Positions 51,502-61,484 are shown, counted from the stretch's first letter. The stretch is DNA of 64,000 nucleotides from Halomicroarcula saliterrae (GCF_031624395.1 NZ_JAMQON010000005.1:310001-374000), one strand, 5' to 3'. Notes: generated from the letters alone by a model not told the origin. Made by a program: numbers and translations.

Positions 51502-52740
51502 TCAGGGACGGACCGTCTCCAGCACCCAGTCGCTGGGCGTGGCTCGCCGCACCGTGAACGGGTCGAACGCCTCCCGTGGCTCGTCGACGAGCCGGCCGAG
51601 GAAGGCCCCGACCGGCGTCGGGTCGCGGTCGCTGACCACGACGAACGCCGCACCGCGTTCGAGACCGGTGAACCGCGTGCGGACTCGGCGCTTCCGTTCC
51701 TCGGGCGGGAGCCCCCGGATGTCGACGGCGTGCTCGGGCACCGACACCTCACCGGCCGTCTCCAGGGCCGCCGTCACCTCGGCACCCAGTTCGGCCACCA
51801 CCGACGGCACGTCGCCCGGTGTCGGCGTTGCCTGGAGGCGCCGGGAGAATGGGAGCTCGGCCAGGACCGGCGCATCGAGCTCCGGGAGCGCGCCCCCGTC
51901 AAACAGGTCGTTCGGTTCGCCACAGCAGTCACAGACGTACTCGGCCATGTTCACGACGGCCCCCAGCACCGGCACGTCGTTGTCCCGGAACAGTTCGACG
52001 GTCCGTCCGGTGTCGCTGACGCTGGCGTGGAACGGCGTCGTGACGACGACGACACCGTCGACGGGGGCCTCCTGCAGTGTCGTCAACACGACGTCGCCGG
52101 TGCCCGGCGGGAGGTCGAGGACCAGAACGTCGTCGTTTCGCCACGCGGTGTTGGTAAAGAGGTCGTCGACGGCGTCGTGGGCCATGGCGCCCCGCCACGC
52201 GAGCGGGGCCCCGTCCTCCATGAGACCGACGCTCATGACTTCGAGGCCGTCGGTCCGGACCGGCAGGGGGTCTCCCTCTTCGCTCGAGTGTATCGGCCCC
52301 GAGATATCGAGCAGACCCGGGACGTTCGGACCGTGGATGTCGGCGTCGAACAGCGCGACGTCGTGGTCCCCGGCCAGCGCGGCCGCGAGGGTGGTCGCGA
52401 CGGTAGACTTGCCGACGCCGCCCTTGGCGCTGGCGACGGCGACGACGTGGTCGAACGCCGCGACGGTCGACCGCCCCTCGCTGGAGGGGGAGACGCGTTC
52501 GACGTGGGCCGACTCGACGCCGTCGACGTCGTTGACCGCCTGCAGCATCGCTCGCACGACGCCGGTGGCCGTCTCGCCGTTCAGTGCGGTCAGGTCCGCC
52601 TCGACGGTCACGTCACGGCCGTCGACGGCGATGTCCTCGACGAACCCGGCCTGAAACACCGAGAGTTCCGCCTTCGGGTCGCGGACGCTGCGTAACTGTG
52701 CTTCGACGCGGTCGGCGAGAGGAGGTGACTGTTCACTCAT
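51502..52740 (-). CDS. Mrp/NBP35 family Fe-S carrier ATPase with DUF59 and DUF2249 domains
   Basis: A 412-residue protein of three parts: an N-terminal DUF59/MIP18 domain (about 1-90), a P-loop ATPase (VVAVASAKGGVGKSTVATTL, VALFDADIHGPNVPGLLD, DVLVLDLPPGTGDVVLTTLQ) with a cysteine cluster (YVCDCCGEPND), and a C-terminal DUF2249-like domain (VDIRGLPPEERKRRVRTRF). Mrp proteins deliver Fe-S clusters. As last gene of the nar operon, it probably matures NarH, NarG or the Rieske protein. It ends 12 bases from the convergent gene. Confidence 0.9.
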   Translation of the reverse strand: MSEQSPPLADRVEAQLRSVRDPKAELSVFQAGFVEDIAVDGRDVTVEADLTALNGETATGVVRAMLQAVNDVDGVESAHVERVSPSSEGRSTVAAFDHVVAVASAKGGVGKSTVATTLAAALAGDHDVALFDADIHGPNVPGLLDISGPIHSSEEGDPLPVRTDGLEVMSVGLMEDGAPLAWRGAMAHDAVDDLFTNTAWRNDDVLVLDLPPGTGDVVLTTLQEAPVDGVVVVTTPFHASVSDTGRTVELFRDNDVPVLGAVVNMAEYVCDCCGEPNDLFDGGALPELDAPVLAELPFSRRLQATPTPGDVPSVVAELGAEVTAALETAGEVSVPEHAVDIRGLPPEERKRRVRTRFTGLERGAAFVVVSDRDPTPVGAFLGRLVDEPREAFDPFTVRRATPSDWVLETVRP

Positions 52741-52743
52741 GAG

Positions 52744-53586
52744 TCAGAGGTCCGGTATCCGGTTGAGTCGGTCCTCACCGGGGAGGAGTCGGCTGTCTGT
52801 TTCGAGCGCCCCGCCGAACTGACGGCGGAACCGCGCGGGGTCGGTGTCCAGCGCGTGCTCTGCGGTCTGTCGGACGACCGTCGCGGGGTCGTCAGTCAGC
52901 TCTCGGAGTCGGTCACGGGCGCGGTCGGAGTCCACGCCGCCGAGCATGTGGGCGGCCCACTCCCGGAGGCGCTCACTGTCGGCCCTGCTCAGTTCCAGGA
53001 GGGTCTCCGCCATCGCTTCCCCGCGAACCTTGAACAGGGAGATGGCCGCGTTCCGCACCACCGCGTGGTGGTCGTCCGCGTCGAGTGTGGCCGCGATATC
53101 GGCCTCGTGGGCCTCGCGGTCGATGTTGTCGAGCGCGACCAGCGCCTCGGCGCGGACCCACGGGTCGGGGTCGTCGAGCAGTTCGACCGCGACGGCGGCC
53201 GCCCGCTCGCCGCCGTGGGCGGTCAGCGCCTCCACGGCGAACTGTCGCACGTCGCTGTCGTCGTCGGTCGTCGCGGCGCGGGCCAGCCCGCGTACCACCC
53301 CGTCGGCGGTCGGCGCGTCCGCCAGTGCGAGGGCCGCTCGCCGTCGGTCGACCGGGCTCTCCCGGTCTAACTCGTCGAGTAGGTCGGCCACCGGGAACGC
53401 CTCGACGGGTTCGGTATCGGTCGCGGCGAGTTCCTCGGGGGTCGCCTCCCCGATGGTGACGTCGTCACGGTCGACTTCGATGTCCGCCAGCGCCTCGATA
53501 TCGGTGTGCATCCCGGGGCTCTTGGCCGGGTCCAGTTGCGGGTCCGGCTCCTCGCGGAGATGCTGCTCGAACTCGTCGTCGGTCAT
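52744..53586 (-). CDS. HEAT-repeat protein of the nar operon
   Basis: A 280-residue acidic protein. After a 70-residue disordered N-terminus, about six HEAT/PBS-lyase-like repeats follow (VRQFAVEALTAHGGERAAAV, WVRAEALVALDNIDREAHEA, VRNAAISLFKVRGEAMAETL, LREWAAHMLGGVDSDRARDR). Likely an assembly or scaffold factor. It is coupled to the preceding gene by ATGA and lies four bases before mrp. Frame open upstream is a shadow. Confidence 0.85.
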   Translation of the reverse strand: MTDDEFEQHLREEPDPQLDPAKSPGMHTDIEALADIEVDRDDVTIGEATPEELAATDTEPVEAFPVADLLDELDRESPVDRRRAALALADAPTADGVVRGLARAATTDDDSDVRQFAVEALTAHGGERAAAVAVELLDDPDPWVRAEALVALDNIDREAHEADIAATLDADDHHAVVRNAAISLFKVRGEAMAETLLELSRADSERLREWAAHMLGGVDSDRARDRLRELTDDPATVVRQTAEHALDTDPARFRRQFGGALETDSRLLPGEDRLNRIPDL

Positions 53587-54407
53587 CGGTCGACCCCCCG
53601 AACGAGCGCGGTGACGCCGAGCGCGAACGGGACGGCGCGTGTCACCGTGACCGGGACGCCGGCGGCGGCCACCAGCGCCACGCCGGCTACCAGCCACCAG
53701 CGTCGCACCCGAAGGGCGGCGCTGCCGGCCGTCACGACGCCGGCCACGGCGACGGCGACCACCGGCAGCGGTGTGCCGACGGCACCGGTGGTGACGAGGG
53801 TGACCGCGCCGGCGACGAACGGCAGCGAGTAGGCGAACCAGAGAGTGACGGCGAGACCGACGGCGCCCGATACCAGCGACCACACGTCGGCGGTACCCAG
53901 CGCCGGGAGCGCCCCGAGGGCCAGGAACGCGACAATCGAGCCCAGTCGACGGGCCGGAGCGACGCCGACGACGCCACTGAGGCTACTCCAGGCCAGCGCG
54001 AGGGTCAGGAGCGCGACGGCGACGCCGCTGAGCGGAGTGAACACGTCCCGGTGTGCGCCGACGAACACCGCGGTCCCGCCGGCGAGCGCGACCGTCGCCG
54101 GGACGGTGGCCACGGGCGTGCCCGCGGCGAGCAGTCCGAAGACGCCACCGAACAGGGCGCCGACGCCGGCCGTCGGTGTGGCCGCTCGCAGGCCACCGGC
54201 GACCAGCGCGGCCGCGGCCGCCACCGTCGAGGCGGTTTCGAGTGCCGACAGCGGGGCCGCGCCCGGCGTACTGGGAGCGTTGACCAGCAGCGCGGTGAGA
54301 AACCGGAGGGTGACGGCGACCGTGGCCACGCCGAGGGTGCCCGTGGCGACGGACGCCGCGGGGTCGGCGGTCCGGTCCGGCCGGAGCCGCCTCCAGCGGA
54401 TGCTCAT
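53583..54407 (-). CDS. Polytopic membrane protein of the nar operon
   Basis: A 274-residue hydrophobic protein with about eight to nine predicted membrane segments, rich in Ala, Val and Gly, without conserved charged residues inside the helices. Basic N-terminus (IRWRRLRPDRTAD) suggests it faces the cytoplasm. Coupled by ATGA overlaps to both neighbours. No family recognised; it may be a nitrate/nitrite-related membrane component or an assembly factor. Confidence 0.75.
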   Translation of the reverse strand: MSIRWRRLRPDRTADPAASVATGTLGVATVAVTLRFLTALLVNAPSTPGAAPLSALETASTVAAAAALVAGGLRAATPTAGVGALFGGVFGLLAAGTPVATVPATVALAGGTAVFVGAHRDVFTPLSGVAVALLTLALAWSSLSGVVGVAPARRLGSIVAFLALGALPALGTADVWSLVSGAVGLAVTLWFAYSLPFVAGAVTLVTTGAVGTPLPVVAVAVAGVVTAGSAALRVRRWWLVAGVALVAAAGVPVTVTRAVPFALGVTALVRGVDR

Positions 54408-55078
54408 TCGGCCCCCTCCCGTCGCGCCGCGAGCTCGTTCCGGTCGGCGCGGACGAACCGCTCCAGCAACGTTCCCAGAGAGCCGTAGACGTCGGTGCCG
54501 GGCTCCTCGTCGAGCCGGTCGGCCACGCCCGTCGCGGTGTGGCCGAGATGGCGGTCGTGGAAATCCAGCCGGGCCCGTGTGGCGCCCGCTCCGACGGCGG
54601 CTTCGCGACGACAGAGGTAGCCGGCGAACTCCAGCTCGTAGGTCAGCGCGTCGTGGTTGTCCCGCTGGTCCTGCTCGATTTCGAGGCCGTAGTGTTCGTA
54701 CGCCCGCGCGAGGTCCAGATTCACGTCGTTCCAGGACGCCTGGGGCCGATACTTGGACTCGTACAGCGGCACCGGCGGTCCAGACGCCTCCAGTGAGCCG
54801 TCGGTACGGTCGGTGTACTCGCTGTATCCCAGCTCGAAGATGTCGTTGTAGCGGGCCGCGAGGGTCTCGTAGTCGTCCTCGGTGCTGAGGTCGGGGACCT
54901 CGACCGACAGCGGTGTCAGCTCCACGCATCGACGCAGCTCCGCCGTCAGCGTCCCGTCGGCGGCGGCCGCGTGGAACCCCTCCTCGGGATACCGAAAGCC
55001 GACGGCCAGCGTCCGGTAGACGGCGCCCCGGGCCGCCGCGTCCCGGTCGATTCCCGAACCGTCGTCTGTCGTCGCCAT
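54404..55078 (-). CDS. narJ: TorD/NarJ-family redox enzyme chaperone
   Basis: A 224-residue all-helical chaperone of the TorD/DmsD/NarJ group, which holds the molybdoenzyme until its cofactor is inserted and before Tat export. Visible: VYRTLAVGFRYPEEGF, YNDIFELGYSEYTDRTDG, PPVPLYESKYRPQASWNDVN and YLCRREAA. ATG 55078 overlaps the upstream stop, and the stop overlaps the next start. Encoded between the heme-binding subunit and a membrane protein. Confidence 0.85.
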   Translation of the reverse strand: MATTDDGSGIDRDAAARGAVYRTLAVGFRYPEEGFHAAAADGTLTAELRRCVELTPLSVEVPDLSTEDDYETLAARYNDIFELGYSEYTDRTDGSLEASGPPVPLYESKYRPQASWNDVNLDLARAYEHYGLEIEQDQRDNHDALTYELEFAGYLCRREAAVGAGATRARLDFHDRHLGHTATGVADRLDEEPGTDVYGSLGTLLERFVRADRNELAARREGAE

Positions 55079-55908
55079 CAGTCGGGCCCCCCGCTGTGGC
55101 GGACACCGTAGGCGGTCACCGAGAGCACGACCACGACGGCGATACCCGCGACGGCCCACAGCAACACCTCGTAGGGCGGGCCGGGCGGCCCGCCGCCGAA
55201 GGGGAAGTAGTGCCACTCGCTGACGGCCTTCTGGCCGGCCCGCTCGCCGTTGGAGCCGTTCCAGACGGCGAAGGCGACGTCGAGGTTCCGGTCGTCGGGA
55301 ACCGTGGTCCGGTTCGTGTCCGTGACACCGACCTCGCGCTCGTACACCACCGTCCACGTCGCGTTGGCGCCGCTGCCCCGATGGACGGCGGCCGTGCTCA
55401 CCGAGGCGTTGGGGAACGCCGTCGTCGAGCCGGCCCCGCCCGCGAGCAGTTCCTGGCCGCCCGCCGCGCCGTCCCAGTACCAGACGTTGGCGCGGTTGTC
55501 CGGCGCACCCATGGCGATAGGCGGCCGTGAAGCCGTGTCGACCGGGAACTGGACGGCCACCGAGTCCGAGAAGGTCCGCGGGCCGTCGGCGGCCGTGTCC
55601 CGAGTGGCGTCCCGCCACCGCAGCCGGAGATACAGCCGTCCGTCGCCCCGGGCGGCCTGCACGTGGAGGCGCTCGACGGTCGTGTCGTTGGCGTTTGGCA
55701 CGCTGCTGGGCGCGCTCGTGAGCGGCACCGTCGACGACGGCACGTCAGACCACCCCTCCGCGGTCGGCCCGCTCAGGTTCCCCGTCGCCGTGGCGACCGG
55801 TATCTCGTGGGCCGGCCGCGCCCCCGCGAGGGGCGCACCGACGGCCGAGAGGGCGACGAGGAGCGCCAGCCCGGCCACGGAGACGACCGCTCCCCGCCCC
55901 TCAGCCAT
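55078..55908 (-). CDS. Ethylbenzene-dehydrogenase-related heme-binding subunit
   Basis: A 276-residue exported protein: an N-terminal signal peptide (VVSVAGLALLVALSAVGAPLAGA), a beta-sandwich domain like the gamma subunits of ethylbenzene/DMS dehydrogenases and selenate reductase (which bind heme b), and a C-terminal membrane anchor (VLLWAVAGIAVVVVLSVTAYG). It presumably links NarH to the cytochrome b or the external redox carrier on the outer face of the membrane. Overlaps the narJ start. Confidence 0.82.
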   Translation of the reverse strand: MAEGRGAVVSVAGLALLVALSAVGAPLAGARPAHEIPVATATGNLSGPTAEGWSDVPSSTVPLTSAPSSVPNANDTTVERLHVQAARGDGRLYLRLRWRDATRDTAADGPRTFSDSVAVQFPVDTASRPPIAMGAPDNRANVWYWDGAAGGQELLAGGAGSTTAFPNASVSTAAVHRGSGANATWTVVYEREVGVTDTNRTTVPDDRNLDVAFAVWNGSNGERAGQKAVSEWHYFPFGGGPPGPPYEVLLWAVAGIAVVVVLSVTAYGVRHSGGPD

Positions 55909-56986
55909 CCTCGAACACCTCGAGCCGGTACTGCTGGGCCGGGTTCTTGTCCTGTAGAATCTCCAGTAGCTCGCTGTCGCCCCCCTGCGTGACGCGCTCT
56001 CGCTCGCGGGCGATGGTGTCGAGCGCGTCGTCGACGCGGTCGCCGAACAGCTCCCGGAGGTACTGGCGGGGGATGCGGTCGACGTCGACCGTCTCGCCGG
56101 TGTCGGTGTGCTGTGGTGGGGCGAAGGGCGGGATGTAGTAGACGTTGGGCTGGGTCTGGAACTCCGGATGGAGCGGCAGGGCGACCTCGTACTCCTCGAT
56201 GAGCTTGTATATCGGGCCGTCCTCGTCGTCCAGAAAGCCGACCAGTCGCAGCTGTGGCGGACACTCCTCGGCACAAGCCGGCGCGAACGTCTCGCCGTCG
56301 GGGCCTTCGCCTTCCAGGCGCGGGTAACAGAAGATACACTTCTCCGACTTCTTCGAGACGGTGTTGTAGTACACCTTCTTGTACGGACACCCCTCGACGC
56401 AGTACCGGTACCCCCGACAGCGGTCCTGGTCGACGAGGACGATGCCGTCCTCGGCGCGCTTGTACAGCGCCGACCGGGGGCAGGCCTCGACGCAGGACGG
56501 GTGAGTGCAGTGGTTACAGATGCGGGGGAGATAGAAGTAGTAGCTGTTGGGGTACTCCCCGGCCCCCTGGTCCTCGTCCCAGTTGGGGCCCCACTCGGCG
56601 CCCTCGCGGGGTCGCAGGGGCTCGTCGCTGCCCTCGTACATCACCTCCTCGTGGTTGAACTCCCAGGCGCGACCGTACTCCGCTTCGTCGGGAATCTCGC
56701 CGGGTTGGCGCTCGCCGTGTTCGTCTGACTTCCAGCCGCCGCCCGACTCCTCCCACCCGCGCGGGTACCCCTCGCCGGGCTTGGTCTCGACGTTGTTCCA
56801 GTACATGTACTCGCTGCCGCCGTCCTCCGTCCACAGCGATTTGCAGGCGATGGTACAGGTCTGACACCCGATACACTTGTTCAGGTCCATCACCATCGCG
56901 ACCTGGTGGTCGATGCCGTCCGCGACGTTGATACGCGTCTCTTGTTCTCCCTGTCCCTCCGTATCGGTCTGCTGGTCAGTGCTCAT
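55901..56986 (-). CDS. narH: Respiratory nitrate reductase beta subunit (Fe-S)
   Basis: A 361-residue electron-transfer subunit with four clusters: CIGCQTCTIAC, CNHCTHPSCVEACP, CRGYRYCVEGCP and KCIFCYPR with CAEECPP. In the third motif Tyr replaces the second Cys, as Trp does in bacterial NarH, so this cluster is probably [3Fe-4S]. No signal peptide; it would be co-exported with NarG by Tat. Starts inside the end of narG (four-base overlap). Confidence 0.95.
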   Translation of the reverse strand: MSTDQQTDTEGQGEQETRINVADGIDHQVAMVMDLNKCIGCQTCTIACKSLWTEDGGSEYMYWNNVETKPGEGYPRGWEESGGGWKSDEHGERQPGEIPDEAEYGRAWEFNHEEVMYEGSDEPLRPREGAEWGPNWDEDQGAGEYPNSYYFYLPRICNHCTHPSCVEACPRSALYKRAEDGIVLVDQDRCRGYRYCVEGCPYKKVYYNTVSKKSEKCIFCYPRLEGEGPDGETFAPACAEECPPQLRLVGFLDDEDGPIYKLIEEYEVALPLHPEFQTQPNVYYIPPFAPPQHTDTGETVDVDRIPRQYLRELFGDRVDDALDTIARERERVTQGGDSELLEILQDKNPAQQYRLEVFEDG

Positions 56987-59901
56987 TGTGAGTCCTCCTC
57001 GGCGTTGGGTACATCGGAAGAGTCGCCCTGCTCGTCTCCCGAGCCCGACCCGCCCTCGGTCGGCCGCACGTCGACGTTTACGTCGCTGTTCACCCCGGTC
57101 GGTCCCCAGTAGTTGGGGGAGAAGTACAGGTGCCCCTCCTCGTCCTCGGGGTACTGGACCAGCTGCGTCGGCTTCATGTACAGCGGGACCAGCGAGTTGA
57201 AGTTGTTCTCACCCGGGAACTGGAACCGCTCCCAGGCGAAGTACATCCGCGCCGTCCCGGGCTCGCTGGACGGGTAGGTCTTCGCCTGGACCTCCACGCT
57301 GGCGAGGTCGTTGTACACCTCCACGGTGTCGCCGTCCTCGATGCCCCGCTCTTCGGCGTCATCCGGGTGGAGATACACCAGCGGTTCCCCGCGCTGGAGC
57401 CGGAGCATCTTGGTGCTGTCGCGCCAGGTGGAGTGGATGGACCACCGGCCGTGGGGCGTGTTGTAGGTCATCGGGTAGTCCCCGCCCTTCTCCGGCGGAA
57501 CCGACTTGTAGGTCGGGAGCTGTTCGTCCAGGTCGAGGAACCAGTCGTGGTCGACGTAGTACTGCTGGCGCCCGGTGAAAGTGGGCCAGGGCTGCTTGTC
57601 TTTCACGTAGTCCTGCCACGGGACGTACGCCTCGTCGTCGGAGATATCGGACGTCCAGTGGTCCCCGGCGCCCAGCAGCCGCTGGGGCTGTTCGACGGTG
57701 TCGTCGAAGGTGATGCGCTCGTCGCTGTCGGGCGGGTTCGTCTCCGCGGAGTGCTCAAGGATGAACTCCGCGGCGGCCTTGCCGTCGGTCAGCGCGTCGG
57801 CGTCGCCGGTCTCCCAGTCGCGCACGAAGTCGTCGTACACCGTCGTGAGGTCGATGGTCCGGTCGAACTCCCGGTCCGCGACCGGGTCGACGCCGCGCTC
57901 GATGGCCCGCTCCTGTATCCGCTCGGCCAGCAGCCGGAATATCTCCCAGTCGGTCTTGGCCTCCCCGAGCGGCTCGACGGCCGGAGTGAAGGGATGGACG
58001 TACGTGTGCATGTCCGTCTCAGAGAGGTCGTGTTTCTCGTAGTGGCTCGCCGCGGGCAGGACGATGTCGGAGAACAGCGCGGTCGAGTCCATCCGGAAGT
58101 TGATGTCGACGACCAGATCCAGTTTGGGCCAGAGCTGTTCCTCGACGGCGACGTTCCCCTTGGCCTGATTGAAGTAGTTGCCCCGCCAGACGAACATCGT
58201 CGAGGGGTCGGGCCGACTCCCGTCCGCCCGCTCGGCGGGGTAGACCGGCATCCAGTCGTTGTCGATGGCCGTCTCGACCCGCTGGCGCATCTCGGGGTCG
58301 GCGTTGTCGAGCACGTTCGAGTGGTAGTAGGTCCACAGCGTCGTCGGCACCGCCCGCTGGTCCGAACGCGGGAAGGATAGCTCCTTCCAGCCGTTGTAGG
58401 TCCATATCTTCTCCTGACCGACGTAGTGGTCCAGCCCGGTACCGGGCTCGCCGAGGTTGCCGGTCAGCGTCACCAGCAGCTGGATGGCCCGGTTGCCGAG
58501 GTCGTTGTGGTAGTAGTCGTTGACCCCCTTCCCGTGGATTATCTTGGCGGCGTCGGCCCGTGCGAACTCGCGGGCGACTCGCTGGTAGGTCTCGGTCCCG
58601 ACGGTCGTCTCCTCGTGGACGAACTCGGGGGTGTACTGGGCGAGCTCCTCGGTGAGTCGGTCCCACACCGACCGGACCCGCACGTCTCCGTCGCTCGTCT
58701 GGACTGACCGCTCGACGCTCAGCTGCGGGTCGAAGTCGAGCGCGATGCTCGCCTCCGAGTCGTGCTGGCCGTCGCGGTTGCCGAGCGACCCCGGCGCCGC
58801 CCGCAGTCGCCCGTCGCCGTCGACGGTGACGAACACCTTCTCGGGGTCTCTGGCGCCGGCGGCCAGCCCGACCTCGCTCGCCCGGAGGAACTTCCCGGTG
58901 TCCTCGCGCACCAGCAGGGGCATGTCGGTCTGCTCTTTCAGATGCGCCTCGTCGTACAGGCCCTCTTCGACGATGGTCCGGGCCATCCCGAGCGCGAGCG
59001 CGGCGTCGGTGCCGCCCTTCGGCGAGAGCCACTCGTCGGTGTGGATGGCCGTCTGGGAGTAGTCGGTGAAGATACCGACGCGCTTGGTGCCGTTGTAGCC
59101 CGCATCGAGGAAGTACTTCGCGTCGGGGATGCGGGTGACGTTGATGTTCGACCCCCACGCGATGAGGTAGTCGGCGTTGTACCAGTCGGCGGACTCCGCG
59201 TTGTCCGTCTGGGTGCCCCAGGTGATAGGCTGGCCCGGCGGCAGGTCCGAGTACCACTCGTAGAAGCTGTGGGAGACGCCGCCGATGAGATTGACGAGCC
59301 GGGTCCCGCTGGCGAAGGAGACGGGCGACATCGCGGGAATCGGCGTGAACGCCGAAATAGCGTCGTATCGGCCCGCCTGCACCTCGTCGACGACGTGGTC
59401 GGCGATTTCGGTCAGCGCCTCGTCCCACGAGACCCGTTCCCACTGGCCCTCGCCGCGTTCGCCGGTGCGACGCAGCGGGTGGAGGACGCGCTGGTCCGCG
59501 TTGACGTAGTCCGTGTAGCAGGCGCCCTTCTGACAGCCCCGCGGGTTCGGGTCCGGCAGGTCCTCGTCGAAGGTCGGGTAATCGCCGGCCTGTTCCTCGC
59601 GCCAGACCTGTCCGTCCTTGACGTAGACGTCCCAGGAACAGGAACCGGTGCAGTTGACGCTGTGGGTCGACCGGGCGACCGAGTCCCAGTCCCACTCCTC
59701 CCGGTAGAGGTCCTCCCACTCCCGGTACGGGTAGTTCCCGATGGGGTCTTCGACGGCCCGTAACCCCCGCATGCCCTCGTCCGCGAAGGAGAGCCCGACT
59801 GCCCCCAGAACGGAGGCAGCGCCGAGACCACGGACGAAGTCGCGGCGGCTGATTCGCGCGCTATCCATCCAGCGTTCGTCGTCGGAGTGTTGTCTACTCA
59901 T
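56983..59901 (-). CDS. narG: Respiratory nitrate reductase alpha subunit, Tat-exported
   Basis: A 972-residue molybdoenzyme reducing nitrate to nitrite. The N-terminal ISRRDFVRGLG twin-arginine signal shows export, the pNar layout in which catalysis is outside the membrane. FS0 cluster ligands are His80, Cys84, Cys88 and Cys123. The Mo-ligand region reads SFYEWYSDLPP: Glu215 stands where E. coli NarG has Asp222. Further matches: DNAESADWYNADYLIAWGSN, GKGVNDYYHNDLGNRAIQLL, GLDHYVGQEK and SDIVLPAASHYEKHDLSETD. Length is shorter than bacterial NarG (about 1,250) and like haloarchaeal enzymes. Confidence 0.95.
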   Translation of the reverse strand: MSRQHSDDERWMDSARISRRDFVRGLGAASVLGAVGLSFADEGMRGLRAVEDPIGNYPYREWEDLYREEWDWDSVARSTHSVNCTGSCSWDVYVKDGQVWREEQAGDYPTFDEDLPDPNPRGCQKGACYTDYVNADQRVLHPLRRTGERGEGQWERVSWDEALTEIADHVVDEVQAGRYDAISAFTPIPAMSPVSFASGTRLVNLIGGVSHSFYEWYSDLPPGQPITWGTQTDNAESADWYNADYLIAWGSNINVTRIPDAKYFLDAGYNGTKRVGIFTDYSQTAIHTDEWLSPKGGTDAALALGMARTIVEEGLYDEAHLKEQTDMPLLVREDTGKFLRASEVGLAAGARDPEKVFVTVDGDGRLRAAPGSLGNRDGQHDSEASIALDFDPQLSVERSVQTSDGDVRVRSVWDRLTEELAQYTPEFVHEETTVGTETYQRVAREFARADAAKIIHGKGVNDYYHNDLGNRAIQLLVTLTGNLGEPGTGLDHYVGQEKIWTYNGWKELSFPRSDQRAVPTTLWTYYHSNVLDNADPEMRQRVETAIDNDWMPVYPAERADGSRPDPSTMFVWRGNYFNQAKGNVAVEEQLWPKLDLVVDINFRMDSTALFSDIVLPAASHYEKHDLSETDMHTYVHPFTPAVEPLGEAKTDWEIFRLLAERIQERAIERGVDPVADREFDRTIDLTTVYDDFVRDWETGDADALTDGKAAAEFILEHSAETNPPDSDERITFDDTVEQPQRLLGAGDHWTSDISDDEAYVPWQDYVKDKQPWPTFTGRQQYYVDHDWFLDLDEQLPTYKSVPPEKGGDYPMTYNTPHGRWSIHSTWRDSTKMLRLQRGEPLVYLHPDDAEERGIEDGDTVEVYNDLASVEVQAKTYPSSEPGTARMYFAWERFQFPGENNFNSLVPLYMKPTQLVQYPEDEEGHLYFSPNYWGPTGVNSDVNVDVRPTEGGSGSGDEQGDSSDVPNAEEDSQ

Positions 59902-60076
59902 AGCTCAGAAACACAGTAAGGGTCGCACAGGCGGTGCCGGCGAGGGCCAGTGCGAGGCCGGCTGGCGTCGAGCCACCGACGTCTAGCCCCGCGGCGACGA
60001 GTGCGAGGCCGACGAGCTTACTCGCCGTATCTATCAGTCGGTACCGCGACTCCGTGAGCGCGGGCCGCTCACTCAT
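59894..60076 (-). CDS. Small membrane protein between cytochrome b and narG
   Basis: A 60-residue protein with two short membrane helices ([16 protein letters not shown] and [18 protein letters not shown]) after a basic N-terminus. It overlaps both neighbours by eight bases, so it is translationally coupled. Small proteins at this position are found in haloarchaeal nar operons; role unknown. Confidence 0.75.
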   Translation of the reverse strand: MSERPALTESRYRLIDTASKLVGLALVAAGLDVGGSTPAGLALALAGTACATLTVFLSYE

Positions 60077-61484
60077 CCGCCCCACCTCCGTCGGACCGCC
60101 GGCCCCGCAGTTCGTCGGGCGGGTCACCGCCGTCCGGCGTGGCAGTCGCCTCGCTATCGGGCGGTGTCGCCGAGTCCCCGTCCCGCAACAGGAGATAGGT
60201 GACGGCGCCAAACAGCGGCGGGACACCCAGCAGCGCCGCCGTCAGTATCGGGTTGACTGCGCTGGTGGTGGTCCCGAGCACCTGTGCCGCGAGGATGTTG
60301 TTCATGCCCGCTATCGAGGCGATCATGATGAACGCGACGGCGGCCACCCCGACGGCCGTCTGCCAGGGCCGCTCCAGCGGGTTCGCAGTGAAATGCGTCG
60401 GCTCCGGTTCGCGGTCGACGAACGGCCAGATGCCGACCGCCAGAAAGACCAGTCCGGGCAGGACGACGCCGCCGATGAACTCCCCGCTGACGTGGACCGG
60501 GCCGACGGTGAAACTGGCCCACTGGGGGAGCAGTTTCAGGAAGCCGTACACCCACATCAGGAACCAGTCGGGCATGATGAGCGCCGGCGTGCTGGCGGGG
60601 TCGTTGGGACCGTACTCGGCGATGTTGTGGACCGGCAACAGCCCCGCGAGCGCAGAGAGCGTCGCGGCCGTCAGGAAGAACACGACCGCGGACACCGCGG
60701 CCTGATTGGGCACCGCCGGCAGACCGACGATGACGCTGTCGTCCGCCGCGTCGACGGTCCGCTCTCCGGTCTCGACGGCCTCGTCGCGGGGGGCTTCGGT
60801 GTGTTTCTGCCTGACGAGAATCGCCATGTGGACGGCGATACCCGCCGAGATGGCCACCGGAAGCACGAGGACGTGCAGGAAATACAGCCGTGGAATCGTC
60901 GCACTGGACGGGAACTCCCCGCCGAATATCACCTGCCCGAAGAAGTCCCCGACGAGCGGAACGGAGACGGTGAGATTGTAGCCGATTCCCGTCGCGGTCG
61001 CGGCGAACTCGTCGAAGGGCAACGCATAGCCCGTGTAGGCCGCCCCCATCGACAGCGCTGCGAGGCCCGTCCCCACGAGCCAGTTCGGCTCCCGCGGGTT
61101 GCGGTAGGACCCGGTGAAAAACACCCTGAGCATGTGGAGGCCGATAGAGGCGACAAACAGGTGTGCCGCCCAGTGGTGGAGCCGGCGGATGAACATCCCG
61201 AACGGCACGTCGTAGGTGATGTGTAACACGGAGACGAACGCCTCGGGCATCTCCTCGCCCTGGTACTCCTGTACGGAGCCGTCGTACTCCACGTCGGAGG
61301 TCGACGGCTCGAAGAACAGGCCCAGAAAGACGCCCGAAAGCACCAGCAGGATGAAACAGAAGACGGCCACCTCCCCCAGCAGGAAGGAGTCTTCGGCCGG
61401 GAACGCCTTCCCGAGAAAGGACTGGGCGCCCTCGACGTCCAGTCGGGTGTCGAACCAGTCGTAGAGCCACTCGGCGCGAGACAT
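60069..61484 (-). CDS. Cytochrome b of the nitrate reductase complex
   Basis: A 471-residue cytochrome b/b6-type protein with about eight to nine membrane helices. Two pairs of heme ligand histidines are visible: [11 protein letters not shown] with [10 protein letters not shown], and [10 protein letters not shown] with GIAVHMAIL. The Q-site like [18 protein letters not shown] region, similar to the PEWY area of bc complexes, is present. It would take electrons from menaquinol together with the Rieske protein. ATG 61484 overlaps the Rieske stop (TGATG). C-terminus is acidic. Confidence 0.92.
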   Translation of the reverse strand: MSRAEWLYDWFDTRLDVEGAQSFLGKAFPAEDSFLLGEVAVFCFILLVLSGVFLGLFFEPSTSDVEYDGSVQEYQGEEMPEAFVSVLHITYDVPFGMFIRRLHHWAAHLFVASIGLHMLRVFFTGSYRNPREPNWLVGTGLAALSMGAAYTGYALPFDEFAATATGIGYNLTVSVPLVGDFFGQVIFGGEFPSSATIPRLYFLHVLVLPVAISAGIAVHMAILVRQKHTEAPRDEAVETGERTVDAADDSVIVGLPAVPNQAAVSAVVFFLTAATLSALAGLLPVHNIAEYGPNDPASTPALIMPDWFLMWVYGFLKLLPQWASFTVGPVHVSGEFIGGVVLPGLVFLAVGIWPFVDREPEPTHFTANPLERPWQTAVGVAAVAFIMIASIAGMNNILAAQVLGTTTSAVNPILTAALLGVPPLFGAVTYLLLRDGDSATPPDSEATATPDGGDPPDELRGRRSDGGGADE

